A DNA stretch of 13,214 bases from DASYGT01 sp035999365 (GTDB lineage: Bacteria; Actinomycetota; Actinomycetes; Mycobacteriales; Jatrophihabitantaceae), in assembly GCA_035999365.1 (NCBI GenBank), contig DASYGT010000031.1, positions 1 through 13,214 of the forward strand, written 5' to 3'. This document shows, one piece after another, positions 1 through 6,743 of this stretch. How positions within the stretch are numbered: position 1 is the stretch's first letter; each line of letters opens with the position of its first letter. The position numbers and the translations under genes are program-made. A model generated the notes under the pieces. That model was not told the origin of the DNA, did no database searches, and saw nothing but the letters and a program-made list of their open reading frames with translations.

Positions 1-8
1 GGCACCAA

Positions 9-21
9 ATGCCGGGGGCAT
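9..21 (-). terminator. weak candidate hairpin downstream of ssrA
   Basis: On the minus strand, ATGCC and GGCAT arms around a 3-base CCC loop are followed by TTT. It lies about 32 bases past the tmRNA CCA end, where a terminator would be expected. The stem is only 5 bp and the T-run is short, so this is a weak candidate. Confidence 0.2.
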
Positions 22-52
22 CGTCGTCGTCGAGGTTCGCTCGTCTCGTGTC

Positions 53-427
53 TGGTGGAGGTGGCGGGAATCGAACCCGCGTCCTTCGACGCTTCAGTAG
101 GACTTCTCCGGGCGCAGTGTGGGGTGTCTCTACTCGGCCCCGCTGGTCATCCACACAAGCCAGCAGTGACAGGCCCAGCCGCTGTGAGTTGTCCCGTCCC
201 CACCCGCGACCGGCGAGGACGGTAAGTCACCTAGCTGATGCCAGGGACCGGGCCGGTGACGAACCCGGGCTGACAGACCCGCTCTACTGCCTAGGCAGCG
301 AGAGCGAAGTCGCGCTGATTGGAATCGGCGCTTATTTGTTTTGCGTCGCTTTTTTTACGAGGTCAGCAACGCAATCCTCGGCCCGCTTCTCCTACATCGA
401 CGTACGAAGTCGAAACCGTTCACCCCC
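53..427 (-). ncRNA. ssrA: transfer-messenger RNA (tmRNA), one-piece
   Basis: tmRNA rescues stalled ribosomes by acting first as alanyl-tRNA and then as a short mRNA that adds a degradation tag. The 3' end carries a T-arm (stem GCGGG/CCCGC at 64-68 and 76-80 with loop TTCGATT) and an encoded CCA at 53-55. The 5' end GGGGGTG (421-427) pairs with the 3' CACCTCC over 7 bp, including a G-U at the third pair, the alanine identity element. The conserved 5' segment after the acceptor (GAACGGTTTCGACTTCG) is typical of the family. An A-rich stretch precedes the tag frame. The gene is 375 nt, usual for actinobacteria. It begins 40 bases after the stop of the 217-aa gene on the same strand, so its promoter must lie within or near the end of that gene; a TACCCT hexamer at 446-451 is a possible -10, but no good -35 is seen. 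Ends are inferred from pairing; processing sites are not tested. Confidence 0.96.
291..329 (-). other. tmRNA tag reading frame ADSNQRDFALAA
   Basis: Inside ssrA, translation resumes at GCC (327-329) and runs 12 codons to a TAG stop (291-293), giving ADSNQRDFALAA. The ALAA end is the signal read by ClpXP-type proteases. M. tuberculosis and relatives carry ADSxQRDYALAA tags (family knowledge), so this supports Mycobacteriales. The residue before ALAA is Phe here instead of the usual Tyr. The stop sits at the head of a GC-rich stem, as usual. Confidence 0.93.
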
Positions 428-467
428 TGGTCGTTGAACCTCTCCAGGGTATCGGTCCGGGCAAGCG

Positions 468-1121
468 TTACACCCGGTGGCGCGAGCGGCCGCCGAATCT
501 GCCCGCAAATCCGGGCTTGTGCGGCTCCTCCTCGGGCGGATCCTCGTTCTCCGCGCACAGGCCGGGGGCGAGGGGCTTGCCGTGCATGCCCACGTCGCGA
601 CCCGACCGCGGCGTGACGAAGGACGGCGTCGAAGACAGGATGCCTTCGACCATCGCGTTGAGGTTCACGACGACATCGTCGGTCAAGGCGGCGCCGTCGA
701 AGGTACGCAGCACCATCGCTGCGCCGGACAGCGACAGCCGCTGCACCGGCCGATCGACGAGCAGCGCGCGCAGTGCCGGTGTGAGGATGCGCGTGACGAC
801 GGTCGGGTCATCGGCGATCACGCCGTATTCAGCATCGAAGACCGGATCACCGGTGGCGACGAGCGTTTCGCGCAGGGGAACGCCCGGAAGCCCGAACACC
901 TTGCGGTGGTCGACCGTCAGGTTCGGCGCAAGCCCCGGCAGCGACAGGGTGAGCAGGCACCAGGTCACGTCGTGGTCTGCGTCCTCGTACTCGTCGACAA
1001 CGCCGAGGTAGCCGTAGGCCACTGTGGAAACCCGGGTGCGGACGTGGCCGTGCGCCGAGCCTCCGCCGAAGGCAGCCGGGTCAGAGATCGTCACGTCCAT
1101 GAAGCGCGCGAGCCGGTCCAT
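468..1121 (-). CDS. conserved-looking protein of unknown function, 217 aa
   Basis: I do not recognise this protein. The ATG at 1121 follows a strong Shine-Dalgarno sequence (GAGGAGG, about 4 bases upstream), which fixes the start. The product looks soluble, with no signal peptide or membrane segment. Residues about 50-165 look like a compact domain with segments WCLLTLSLPGLAPNLTV, VFGLPGVPL and VFDAEYGVIADDP; the C-terminal 40 residues are acidic, then basic, and probably disordered. It lies between an amidohydrolase gene (99-base gap, with its own putative -10 elements) and ssrA (40-base gap), so it may be transcribed separately from the ftsE-smpB unit. Strong SD and high third-position GC support a real gene. 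Function is not inferable from context. Confidence 0.8.
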   Translation of the reverse strand: MDRLARFMDVTISDPAAFGGGSAHGHVRTRVSTVAYGYLGVVDEYEDADHDVTWCLLTLSLPGLAPNLTVDHRKVFGLPGVPLRETLVATGDPVFDAEYGVIADDPTVVTRILTPALRALLVDRPVQRLSLSGAAMVLRTFDGAALTDDVVVNLNAMVEGILSSTPSFVTPRSGRDVGMHGKPLAPGLCAENEDPPEEEPHKPGFAGRFGGRSRHRV

Positions 1122-1154
1122 GTCCCTCCTCGCCTCCGTGTCAGCTCTCAGGGA

Positions 1155-1166
1155 AACCTAACCCTA
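1155..1166 (-). promoter_or_regulatory. putative -10 elements for the 217-aa gene
   Basis: In the 99-base gap upstream of the gene that starts at 1121, the minus strand has two adjacent TANNNT hexamers, TAGGGT (1161-1166) and TAGGTT (1155-1160). They match the actinobacterial sigma-A -10 consensus. No convincing -35 is present. Transcripts from here would have a leader of about 25-35 bases containing the strong SD. Confidence 0.35.
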
Positions 1167-1220
1167 GCCAATCGAGGCGCCGCGGTCTTCCATCCAGGGA
1201 TCTCCCCGGCCGGTCGTGGC

Positions 1221-2093
1221 TCAACTGACGCCGAGGACCTCACACCCGTTGTACCAACACACGGCGCGGAGCCAGTCATCACCGAGCTCCAGCCGCTGCA
1301 GAGCATCGATCTGCTCGGCGTACGCGTAGGGAATGTTCGGAAAATCCGAGCCGAGCACGATGCGGTTCGAGAGATCGGCCATCCGCGCCCTCACTTCGGC
1401 TGTCACCGGAGCAAGCGCGTTCATGAAATCAGTGGCGACCATCGTCGTGTCGAGCCGGACGTTCGGATACCGCTCTGCCAGAGCGAGGTGTTCCAGGTAC
1501 TCCGGCGCACCCATGTGCGCGATCACCGCCGGCAGGCTCGGGTGCTCGGCCAGCACGGCACCGAACGGTTCGGGTCCGGTGTGTAACCCGGCGGCGGGAC
1601 CGCTGCCGCAATGCACCACGACCGGAATCGCAGCCTCGGCGAGAGTCCCCCACACCGGGCGCAGCAGGTCGTCGCGGGGGTCGTAGCCGCCGACCTGAAC
1701 GTGCACCTTGAAGATCCGGGCACCGGCTTCGATCGCCGCCGGCACGTAGCGCGCTGCCGACGACTCCGGGAAGAACGTCGCCGTCTGCACGCAGTCGGAA
1801 GTGCGCGCAGCAAAGTCCCGCGACCACGCGTTCAGCGACTCGGCCATCGACGGCTTGTGCGGATACAGAAGCGAGGTGAAGTGCCGTACGCCGATCTCGC
1901 GCAGGATGCCGACGCGTTCGTCGTCGCTGCCGCGGTACTGCACCGGCCACGGCATGCCGTAGTGCCGCTCGGCGTTGTCGAAGTAGCGCCACACCGCATT
2001 CATCACCGGCTCTGGCATGAAGTGCGTATGGATGTCGACGAGCCCGGGCAGGCCGAGCGCGTTCCACCAGGCGGGGATGTCCGCGTCCAGCAT
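1221..2093 (-). CDS. amidohydrolase-family metal-dependent hydrolase (TIM-barrel), 290 aa
   Basis: The protein has the amidohydrolase-2 layout: metal-binding HxH in DIHTHF (H22, H24) at the end of the first strand, a later histidine in VVVHCGSG (H161), another in IAHMGAPE (H193), and the catalytic/metal aspartate in GSDFPN (D250). Such enzymes hydrolyse or decarboxylate small carboxylates or amides; the substrate cannot be named. Length is typical and no signal peptide is present, so it is cytosolic. The ATG at 2091-2093 shares one base with the smpB TGA (TGATG), so it is very likely translated by coupling after smpB and belongs to the ftsE-ftsX-smpB operon. No link to trans-translation is known to me. 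Confidence 0.88.
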   Translation of the reverse strand: MLDADIPAWWNALGLPGLVDIHTHFMPEPVMNAVWRYFDNAERHYGMPWPVQYRGSDDERVGILREIGVRHFTSLLYPHKPSMAESLNAWSRDFAARTSDCVQTATFFPESSAARYVPAAIEAGARIFKVHVQVGGYDPRDDLLRPVWGTLAEAAIPVVVHCGSGPAAGLHTGPEPFGAVLAEHPSLPAVIAHMGAPEYLEHLALAERYPNVRLDTTMVATDFMNALAPVTAEVRARMADLSNRIVLGSDFPNIPYAYAEQIDALQRLELGDDWLRAVCWYNGCEVLGVS

Positions 2094-2590
2094 CAGTCCA
2101 TGCCTTTGGCGCGACGGCCGAGTGCCCTGCGCACCTCACGGTCGGCGTCGCGCCGGGCCATGTCCTGCCGCTTGTCATAGGACTTCTTGCCCCGCCCCAG
2201 TCCGATCTCGACCTTCGCCTTGCCCTCGGAGAAGTAGAGCGACAGCGGGACGAGGGTGAGCCCGCTCTCCTTCGTCTTGCCGATCAAGCGGAGGATCTCG
2301 GCGCGGTGCAGAAGCATCTTGCGCACCCGTCGCGGCTCGTGATTCGTCCAGCTGCCCTGGTCGTACTCGGGAATGTGCACGTTGCGCAGGAACACCTCGC
2401 CGTCATCGATGGTGGCAAAGCCGTCGACCAGAGAAGCGCGGCCTAGGCGCAGCGACTTCACCTCGGTGCCAGTGAGAACGAGGCCGGCCTCGAAGGTCTC
2501 CATGATCGTGTAGTCATGCCGCGCCTTGCGGTTCTGCGCGATGATCTTGCGGCCCGAGCCACGATTGCTCGACGCCGCCTGCGTTGCCAT
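2093..2590 (-). CDS. smpB: SsrA-binding protein SmpB, 165 aa
   Basis: SmpB binds the tRNA-like domain of tmRNA and brings it to stalled ribosomes. Characteristic segments are NRKARHDYTI (about 20-29), ETFEAGLVLTGTEVKSLR (31-48), the EGKAKVEIGLGRGKK strand region (122-136) and the basic C-terminal tail from YDKRQD onward (138-165), which enters the empty mRNA channel. The start at 2590 (MATQAAS) lies two bases after the ftsX stop; reading-frame extension further upstream lies over ftsX and is spurious. Its RNA partner ssrA lies about 1.7 kb downstream on the same strand. Length fits the family. Confidence 0.97.
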   Translation of the reverse strand: MATQAASSNRGSGRKIIAQNRKARHDYTIMETFEAGLVLTGTEVKSLRLGRASLVDGFATIDDGEVFLRNVHIPEYDQGSWTNHEPRRVRKMLLHRAEILRLIGKTKESGLTLVPLSLYFSEGKAKVEIGLGRGKKSYDKRQDMARRDADREVRRALGRRAKGMD

Positions 2591-2592
2591 AC

Positions 2593-3501
2593 CTACAGCC
2601 TGACGTAGAAGCGCAACGTCGCAAACGCAGTTATGGCCGACAGGACGACGCCGACGAGCAGACTGATGCCGCCGTACACGAGCACGTCGTTGATCCCAAG
2701 GTTCGGAATCACGCCCCGATGGGTCGGACCGCTGAACACGTTGTCGAGCACGTAGTGCTTGCCGAACCAGATTCCGAACACTGCGATCAACCCGCCGATA
2801 GCGGCAGCGATCACCGCCTCGAGCATGAACGGCAGTTCGGTCATCCAGCGCGATGCGCCGACCAGACGCATGATGCTCGTTTCGTTGCGGCGTTGCGCCG
2901 CGGCGACCTGGATCGTATTCGCGATGAGCAGGATCGACGCCACGAGCACAATGAGCGCGACGATGATCGAGAACCAACGCACGCTGTCGATGATGTTCAG
3001 CAGTGTGTTGATCGTGTCGATCTGGTTCTTGACCTGCCCCACTCCGGGGAGGGCCGCGTATTTTGCGGCGAACTGCGGGTAGTCCGTCTGCAGGTTGCGC
3101 AGCTTCACCGAGAACGACGCGGGGAACACGCCGACCTTGAGGAAGTTCGCGACATCGGGCTGCTGGGCTCTGCCGAGCTCGTACGCCTGCTCCTCCGTGA
3201 TGATCCGCTGGGACTTCACCAACGGGTCGCTCGCCAGTGCGCTCTGGATCGCCGCTTGCTCGGCGTCGGTCGTCTTGTGTGTGCAGGGCGGTGACGTCTT
3301 GTACTGCGTCGGGCACAGGTAGATCGAAACGTTGATCTTGTCTTCGTACTTGTTCTTGAATTTGCTGATCTCGCGGTTCGCGAGCAGCGATGCCCCCACG
3401 AAGGACAGGGCGATCGCGGTGCTGAGTATGAGCGCGATCGTCATCGTCAGGTTTCGACGGATGCCGGTGGCGACACCGGACAACACGAAGTTGGCGCGCA
3501 T
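2593..3501 (-). CDS. ftsX: cell division ABC transporter permease-like protein FtsX, 302 aa
   Basis: FtsX is the membrane half of the FtsEX complex, which couples cytoplasmic ATP hydrolysis to activation of peptidoglycan hydrolases outside (RipC in mycobacteria). Visible are a short N-terminal cytoplasmic arm, TM1 (about 19-41), a large extracytoplasmic domain (about 42-175), and three C-terminal TM segments (about 176-198, 226-247, 273-296). The loop with RRNETSIMRLVGAS (204-217) after TM2 is the conserved coupling region facing FtsE. Cys63 and Cys73 in the outer domain could form a disulfide bond. ATG at 3501 follows GAGGAAG. The gene is 63 bases after ftsE and 2 bases before smpB, so they are cotranscribed. 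Confidence 0.96.
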   Translation of the reverse strand: MRANFVLSGVATGIRRNLTMTIALILSTAIALSFVGASLLANREISKFKNKYEDKINVSIYLCPTQYKTSPPCTHKTTDAEQAAIQSALASDPLVKSQRIITEEQAYELGRAQQPDVANFLKVGVFPASFSVKLRNLQTDYPQFAAKYAALPGVGQVKNQIDTINTLLNIIDSVRWFSIIVALIVLVASILLIANTIQVAAAQRRNETSIMRLVGASRWMTELPFMLEAVIAAAIGGLIAVFGIWFGKHYVLDNVFSGPTHRGVIPNLGINDVLVYGGISLLVGVVLSAITAFATLRFYVRL

Positions 3502-3564
3502 GACTTCCTCAGTTCTCGGGGGTGGTCGGGCGGGGCAGGGCGCGGGCGCCGAGCCGGCCGGCGT

Positions 3565-4254
3565 TCAGCGGCCTACTCCGTACACGCCACGCGACTGGTC
3601 GCGGATCACCTTGCCCATATCGAGCTCGATCACGCGCCGGCGCATGGCGTCGACGATGTTGTTGTCGTGGGTCGCCATGACCACGGTGGTGCCGGTGCGG
3701 TTGATCCGCTCGAGAAGGCTCATGATCCCCTGGCTGGTGTCAGGGTCGAGGTTGCCGGTGGGCTCGTCGGCGAGCAGTACCAGCGGTCGGTTGACGAACG
3801 CGCGAGCGATAGCAACTCGCTGCTGCTCGCCGCCCGACAGTTCGTTGGGCATACGTTGCGCTTTGCCTTCGAGCCCGACGAGATCAAGTACCTCGGGCAC
3901 TGTCCGGCGGATTGCGCGGGGGGACTTATTGATCACTTCAAGGGCGAACGCGACGTTCTCGTAGACGTTCTTCTTGGGCAGCAGCCGGAAGTCCTGGAAG
4001 ACGCAGCCGATGCGGCGACGCAGTTCGGGGACCTTGCGATTGGCCATCTTGTTCAAATTGCGGCCATCGACGGTGACCACGCCCGCCGTGGGCAGCTCCT
4101 CACGGAGCAGCAGGCGCAGCACGGTCGACTTCCCCGAGCCGGACGAGCCGATCAAGAAGACGAATTCGCCCTTCTCGATGCCGAGACTTACGTCATCGAG
4201 CGCAGGGCGCGCGCCGGCCGGGTAGATCATGGAGATGTTCTCGAGCCGGATCAC
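3565..4254 (-). CDS. ftsE: cell division ATP-binding protein FtsE, 229 aa
   Basis: FtsE is the ABC ATPase that powers FtsX. All nucleotide-binding motifs are intact: Walker A GSSGSGKST (36-44), Q-loop Gln87 in FQDFRLLP, signature LSGGEQQR (139-146), Walker B VLLADEP (159-165) with Glu164, D-loop NLD (168-170) and H-loop His196. The start GTG at 4254 gives the standard FtsE N-terminus (MIRLENIS). There is no Shine-Dalgarno sequence; a TAAACT hexamer 8 bases upstream suggests a leaderless mRNA. It heads the ftsE-ftsX-smpB-amidohydrolase unit. The gap upstream (4255-4495) to the divergent DUF4242-like gene is 241 bases. Confidence 0.97.
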   Translation of the reverse strand: MIRLENISMIYPAGARPALDDVSLGIEKGEFVFLIGSSGSGKSTVLRLLLREELPTAGVVTVDGRNLNKMANRKVPELRRRIGCVFQDFRLLPKKNVYENVAFALEVINKSPRAIRRTVPEVLDLVGLEGKAQRMPNELSGGEQQRVAIARAFVNRPLVLLADEPTGNLDPDTSQGIMSLLERINRTGTTVVMATHDNNIVDAMRRRVIELDMGKVIRDQSRGVYGVGR

Positions 4255-4262
4255 GGGAGTGC

Positions 4263-4268
4263 AGTTTA
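4263..4268 (-). promoter_or_regulatory. putative -10 (TAAACT) for leaderless ftsE
   Basis: TAAACT matches the TANNNT actinobacterial -10 consensus. It is separated from the ftsE GTG by 8 bases, so transcription would begin at or next to the start codon. No SD is visible before the GTG. No good -35 is seen at the usual distance. Confidence 0.45.
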
Positions 4269-4495
4269 CCTAACTGTCACGGATGTCCCGTCCAGCCGAT
4301 CCCGCGCGTCGGGCTTCCTCACAGCTTCCTGCGCATCAGATTCGATGACCGCGACGTGCAGATCCGTGCCAGGACCAACGGCGCACTGGACTTCTTCCCC
4401 GAACATAGGCAACTCTCCCGATGTATCGCAGGGCACGGCGCGATGCACTTGTCATGCGGGCGCTGGGCCCGGAATGGCATCGAGAGGAGCCAGCA

Positions 4496-4747
4496 ATGGC
4501 ACTGTTCATGGACGTTCACAACCTGAGCGGGCCGGTGACTGCGGAGGATGTGGCCAAAGCTCACGCCGCCGACCTGAACACCCAAGACGCGCATGGCGTC
4601 CATTACCTGCGTTATTGGGTCGACGAGGGTCAAGGCAAGATCTTCTGCCTGGTCGACGCGCCGAATGCCGAGGCGGCGAACACCGTGCATCGCGAAGCGC
4701 ACGGACTGGTCGCCGACGAGATTCACACGGTCGTCGAGGGCGACTGA
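4496..4747 (+). CDS. DUF4242-like small protein (SCO4226 type), 83 aa
   Basis: The product starts MALFMDVHNL and has the layout of DUF4242 proteins: a first beta strand, a helix (AEDVAKAHAADL), a middle strand (HYLRYWVDEGQGKIFCLVDAP) and a second helix (NAEAANTVHREAHG) ending in a strand, suggesting a dimeric ferredoxin-like alpha-beta barrel. A Streptomyces member, SCO4226, was described as nickel-binding (family knowledge); metal binding here is not shown. The ATG at 4496 is supported by GAGAGGAG six bases upstream; the longer frame upstream lacks that signal. It is divergent from ftsE and its last 25 bases overlap the 3' end of the convergent MpaB-like gene. Confidence 0.82.
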   Translation: MALFMDVHNLSGPVTAEDVAKAHAADLNTQDAHGVHYLRYWVDEGQGKIFCLVDAPNAEAANTVHREAHGLVADEIHTVVEGD

Positions 4748-5595
4748 CCGACCAGCCTTTCCGGACCGATGCGGTGCACCGGTGGCTCATCGGCGTAGCT
4801 GCGGACCTTGGGCTCGAACGGCCTGCTGTCGGGGCGCGCCGGGAGCCGCCGCACGGCCGCGGCCCGCGCGAGCACCACCGACTCAGCGACGCGGCGCAGC
4901 CGCGGCGTCGGTCGGGGCAGCCCGAGGGCGAGGAGCACCGGCTCGTCGAGCAACGCGGGCACGGTCGAGCGCAGCAGCGGCCGCAGGGGGCGGGGATACC
5001 ACCGGACCATCAGCTCGAGCGTTGCGCGGGCCACGCGTTCGGAGCCGGGCAGGTACGCGAAGTGCTCGGCCTCGTAGGCGTCCATCAGTTCGGCGAAATC
5101 GTCGAACGTGTCGGGGATATCAGCGATGCCCATCGCTGTCCCCATGTCGCGCATGACATTGGTCCATGCGCTGACTTCGGTGGCAGACGGCTGTCGCCAC
5201 CCGAATCGGCGCAGCCAGCGGATCGGCACCACGACGAATGTCGAGAGCGTGTAGCGGAAGTCGTCGTTGTCGATGCGGTAGTGGCCGTGGATGGCATTCA
5301 GGTGCTCGGCGCCGGCGCCGCGCTCGCTCTGCGTGCCATCTGGACGGCCGACCCAGATGTGGTACAGCAGCAGCATCGTGTCGTCATAGCGGCGCTGCGC
5401 GCGTTCGGTGAACTCACCGGTGTGGTCGAGCAACCGGCCGATCGTGGGCACCGCGAAGGTACGGAACAGCGCGAGTTCCAGCGAGCGCATCATGTCCCAG
5501 GGAAACTCGAGTTCGAGCATCGTGCGGACGATCTTGGTCCGGTCGGTCACCGGATCGAGCTGGGCGAGCTGCCGGGCCCGCGCGTCGCGCCGCAT
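4723..5595 (-). CDS. DUF2236 / MpaB-type putative oxygenase, 290 aa
   Basis: The segment LNAIHGHYRIDNDDFRYTLS (99-118) matches the hallmark of the DUF2236 family, which includes the MpaB oxygenase of mycophenolic acid synthesis and is related to latex-clearing proteins; a histidine there (His103) is a likely heme or metal ligand. The family's largely helical composition is visible. The substrate is unknown. The reading frame is open to 5784 but that part lies over prfB; the first plausible start beyond prfB is ATG at 5595, 32 bases past the prfB stop. No SD is present, but TACCGT (5602-5607) ends 6 bases before the ATG, a possible leaderless start. The gene ends inside the convergent DUF4242-like gene. 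M. tuberculosis has other genes at this place between prfB and ftsE, so the slot is variable. Confidence 0.82.
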   Translation of the reverse strand: MRRDARARQLAQLDPVTDRTKIVRTMLELEFPWDMMRSLELALFRTFAVPTIGRLLDHTGEFTERAQRRYDDTMLLLYHIWVGRPDGTQSERGAGAEHLNAIHGHYRIDNDDFRYTLSTFVVVPIRWLRRFGWRQPSATEVSAWTNVMRDMGTAMGIADIPDTFDDFAELMDAYEAEHFAYLPGSERVARATLELMVRWYPRPLRPLLRSTVPALLDEPVLLALGLPRPTPRLRRVAESVVLARAAAVRRLPARPDSRPFEPKVRSYADEPPVHRIGPERLVGQSPSTTV

Positions 5596-5601
5596 GATCG
5601 C

Positions 5602-5607
5602 ACGGTA
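5602..5607 (-). promoter_or_regulatory. putative -10 (TACCGT) for leaderless MpaB-like gene
   Basis: TACCGT fits TANNNT and ends 6 bases before the ATG at 5595, with no SD in between. It may be chance, since TANNNT is short and cotranscription with prfB is equally possible. Confidence 0.25.
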
Positions 5608-5627
5608 CTCGGTACTGCTCGTACCGG

Positions 5628-6719
5628 CTATCCCCCGGAGCGGCGCCAACGGATGCCGGCCTCGATGAAGCCGTCGATGTCGCCGTCGAGCACAGCCTGC
5701 GGGTTGCCGACCTCGTACTCGGTGCGCAGGTCCTTCACCATCTGGTACGGGTGCAGGACGTAGCTGCGCATCTGGTTGCCCCAACTGTTGCCGCCGTCCT
5801 TGAGGGCGTCCATCGCTGCTTGTTCTTCCTGGCGGCGGCGTTCGAGCAGCTTGGCCTGCAGCACGTTCATGGCAGAGGCACGGTTCTGAATCTGGCTGCG
5901 CTCGTTCTGGCAGCTGACGACGATGCCCGTGGGCAGGTGGGTGATGCGCACTGCCGAGTCCGTGGTGTTCACGCCCTGACCGCCCGGGCCGGAGGAGCGG
6001 TATACGTCGACGCGAAGGTCGTCGTCCGGGACCTCGACGTGGTCGGACGATTCGACGACGGGGAGCACCTCGACACCGGCGAAGCTGGTCTGCCGGCGGC
6101 CCTGGTTGTCGAACGGGCTGATGCGCACGAGACGGTGGGTGCCCTGCTCGACGCTCAGGGTGCCGTAGGCGTAGGGGGCGTGGATCTGGAACGTCGCGGA
6201 CTTGATGCCCGCTTCTTCTGCATAGGAGGTGTCGAGGATGTCGACGCCATAGTTGTGCCGTTCAGCCCAGCGCGTGTACATGCGCATGAGCATCTCTGCG
6301 AAGTCTGCGGCGTCGACCCCTCCTGCCTCGGAGCGGATGGTGACGAGCGCTTCGCGGGCGTCGTAGGGGCCGGAGAGCAGCGTGCGAACTTCGAGTTCGT
6401 CGATGGATTTGCGCAGACCGATGGCCTCGGCCTCCACCTCGGCGCGGGACTCTTCGTCAGCGGCTTCCTCGGCCATCTCCCAGAGCAGCTGAGCATCGTC
6501 GGTGCGGCGCCGGAGCTCTTCCACGCGGCGAATCTCGCCCTGAAAGAACGAGAGCCGCGAGGTGACTTTCTGGGCTGCGTCGGGATCGTCCCAGAGGTTG
6601 GGCACGGATGCCTGGCGCTCGAGCTCCCCGGCCTCGCGGCGCATCGAGTCGAGGTCGAGGACGGCTTCGATGCTGGCCAGGGTTGCGGAAAGTTCTTTGA
6701 GCTCGGCGGGGACGTCCAC
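5628..6719 (-). CDS. prfB: peptide chain release factor 2 (RF2), 363 aa
   Basis: RF2 terminates translation at UGA and UAA. The anticodon-like SPF motif (201-203, in VRISPFDNQG) marks it as RF2 instead of RF1, and the catalytic GGQ (246-248, in SGPGGQGVN) that triggers peptide release is intact. The helical N-terminal domain (1-110) and C-terminal domain are full length. The start is GTG at 6719. The frame is continuous: there is no in-frame UGA with a CUUU slippery site near codon 25, so the autoregulatory +1 frameshift known from E. coli is absent. No SD is seen; TACCCT 8 bases before the GTG suggests a leaderless transcript. It is 24 bases past the YjbR-like gene. Confidence 0.97.
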   Translation of the reverse strand: MDVPAELKELSATLASIEAVLDLDSMRREAGELERQASVPNLWDDPDAAQKVTSRLSFFQGEIRRVEELRRRTDDAQLLWEMAEEAADEESRAEVEAEAIGLRKSIDELEVRTLLSGPYDAREALVTIRSEAGGVDAADFAEMLMRMYTRWAERHNYGVDILDTSYAEEAGIKSATFQIHAPYAYGTLSVEQGTHRLVRISPFDNQGRRQTSFAGVEVLPVVESSDHVEVPDDDLRVDVYRSSGPGGQGVNTTDSAVRITHLPTGIVVSCQNERSQIQNRASAMNVLQAKLLERRRQEEQAAMDALKDGGNSWGNQMRSYVLHPYQMVKDLRTEYEVGNPQAVLDGDIDGFIEAGIRWRRSGG

Positions 6720-6727
6720 GTCGGTCG

Positions 6728-6733
6728 AGGGTA
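6728..6733 (-). promoter_or_regulatory. putative -10 (TACCCT) for leaderless prfB
   Basis: TACCCT fits the TANNNT consensus and ends exactly 8 bases before the prfB GTG, the same spacing as at ftsE. There is no SD before the GTG. No clear -35 is seen. Confidence 0.4.
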
Positions 6734-6743
6734 CGCGAGCGGG

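Noticed and set aside
20..34. Short tandem repeat of tcg triplets
   Set aside because: Only about four units (tcgtcgtcgtcg); usual in GC-rich DNA and not a meaningful repeat array. No CRISPR-like repeats were found anywhere in the window.
53..80. ssrA 3' end as an integration (att) site with a genomic island
   Set aside because: tmRNA 3' ends are known integration sites, but only 52 bases lie beyond it and no integrase or repeated att core is visible in the window.
53..90. Possible tRNA gene suggested by the T-arm and CCA end
   Set aside because: The T-arm belongs to the tRNA-like domain of tmRNA: the pairing 5' half lies 340 bases away and a tag frame is between them.
477..1586. 369-aa open frame on the plus strand
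   Set aside because: It lies antisense to the 217-aa gene and the amidohydrolase gene, lacks an SD and shows no domain.
3667..5763. 698-aa open frame on the plus strand
   Set aside because: It runs antisense through ftsE and the MpaB-like gene. Its translation is His/Arg/Gly-rich with no family motif, as expected from the antisense of high-GC3 genes.
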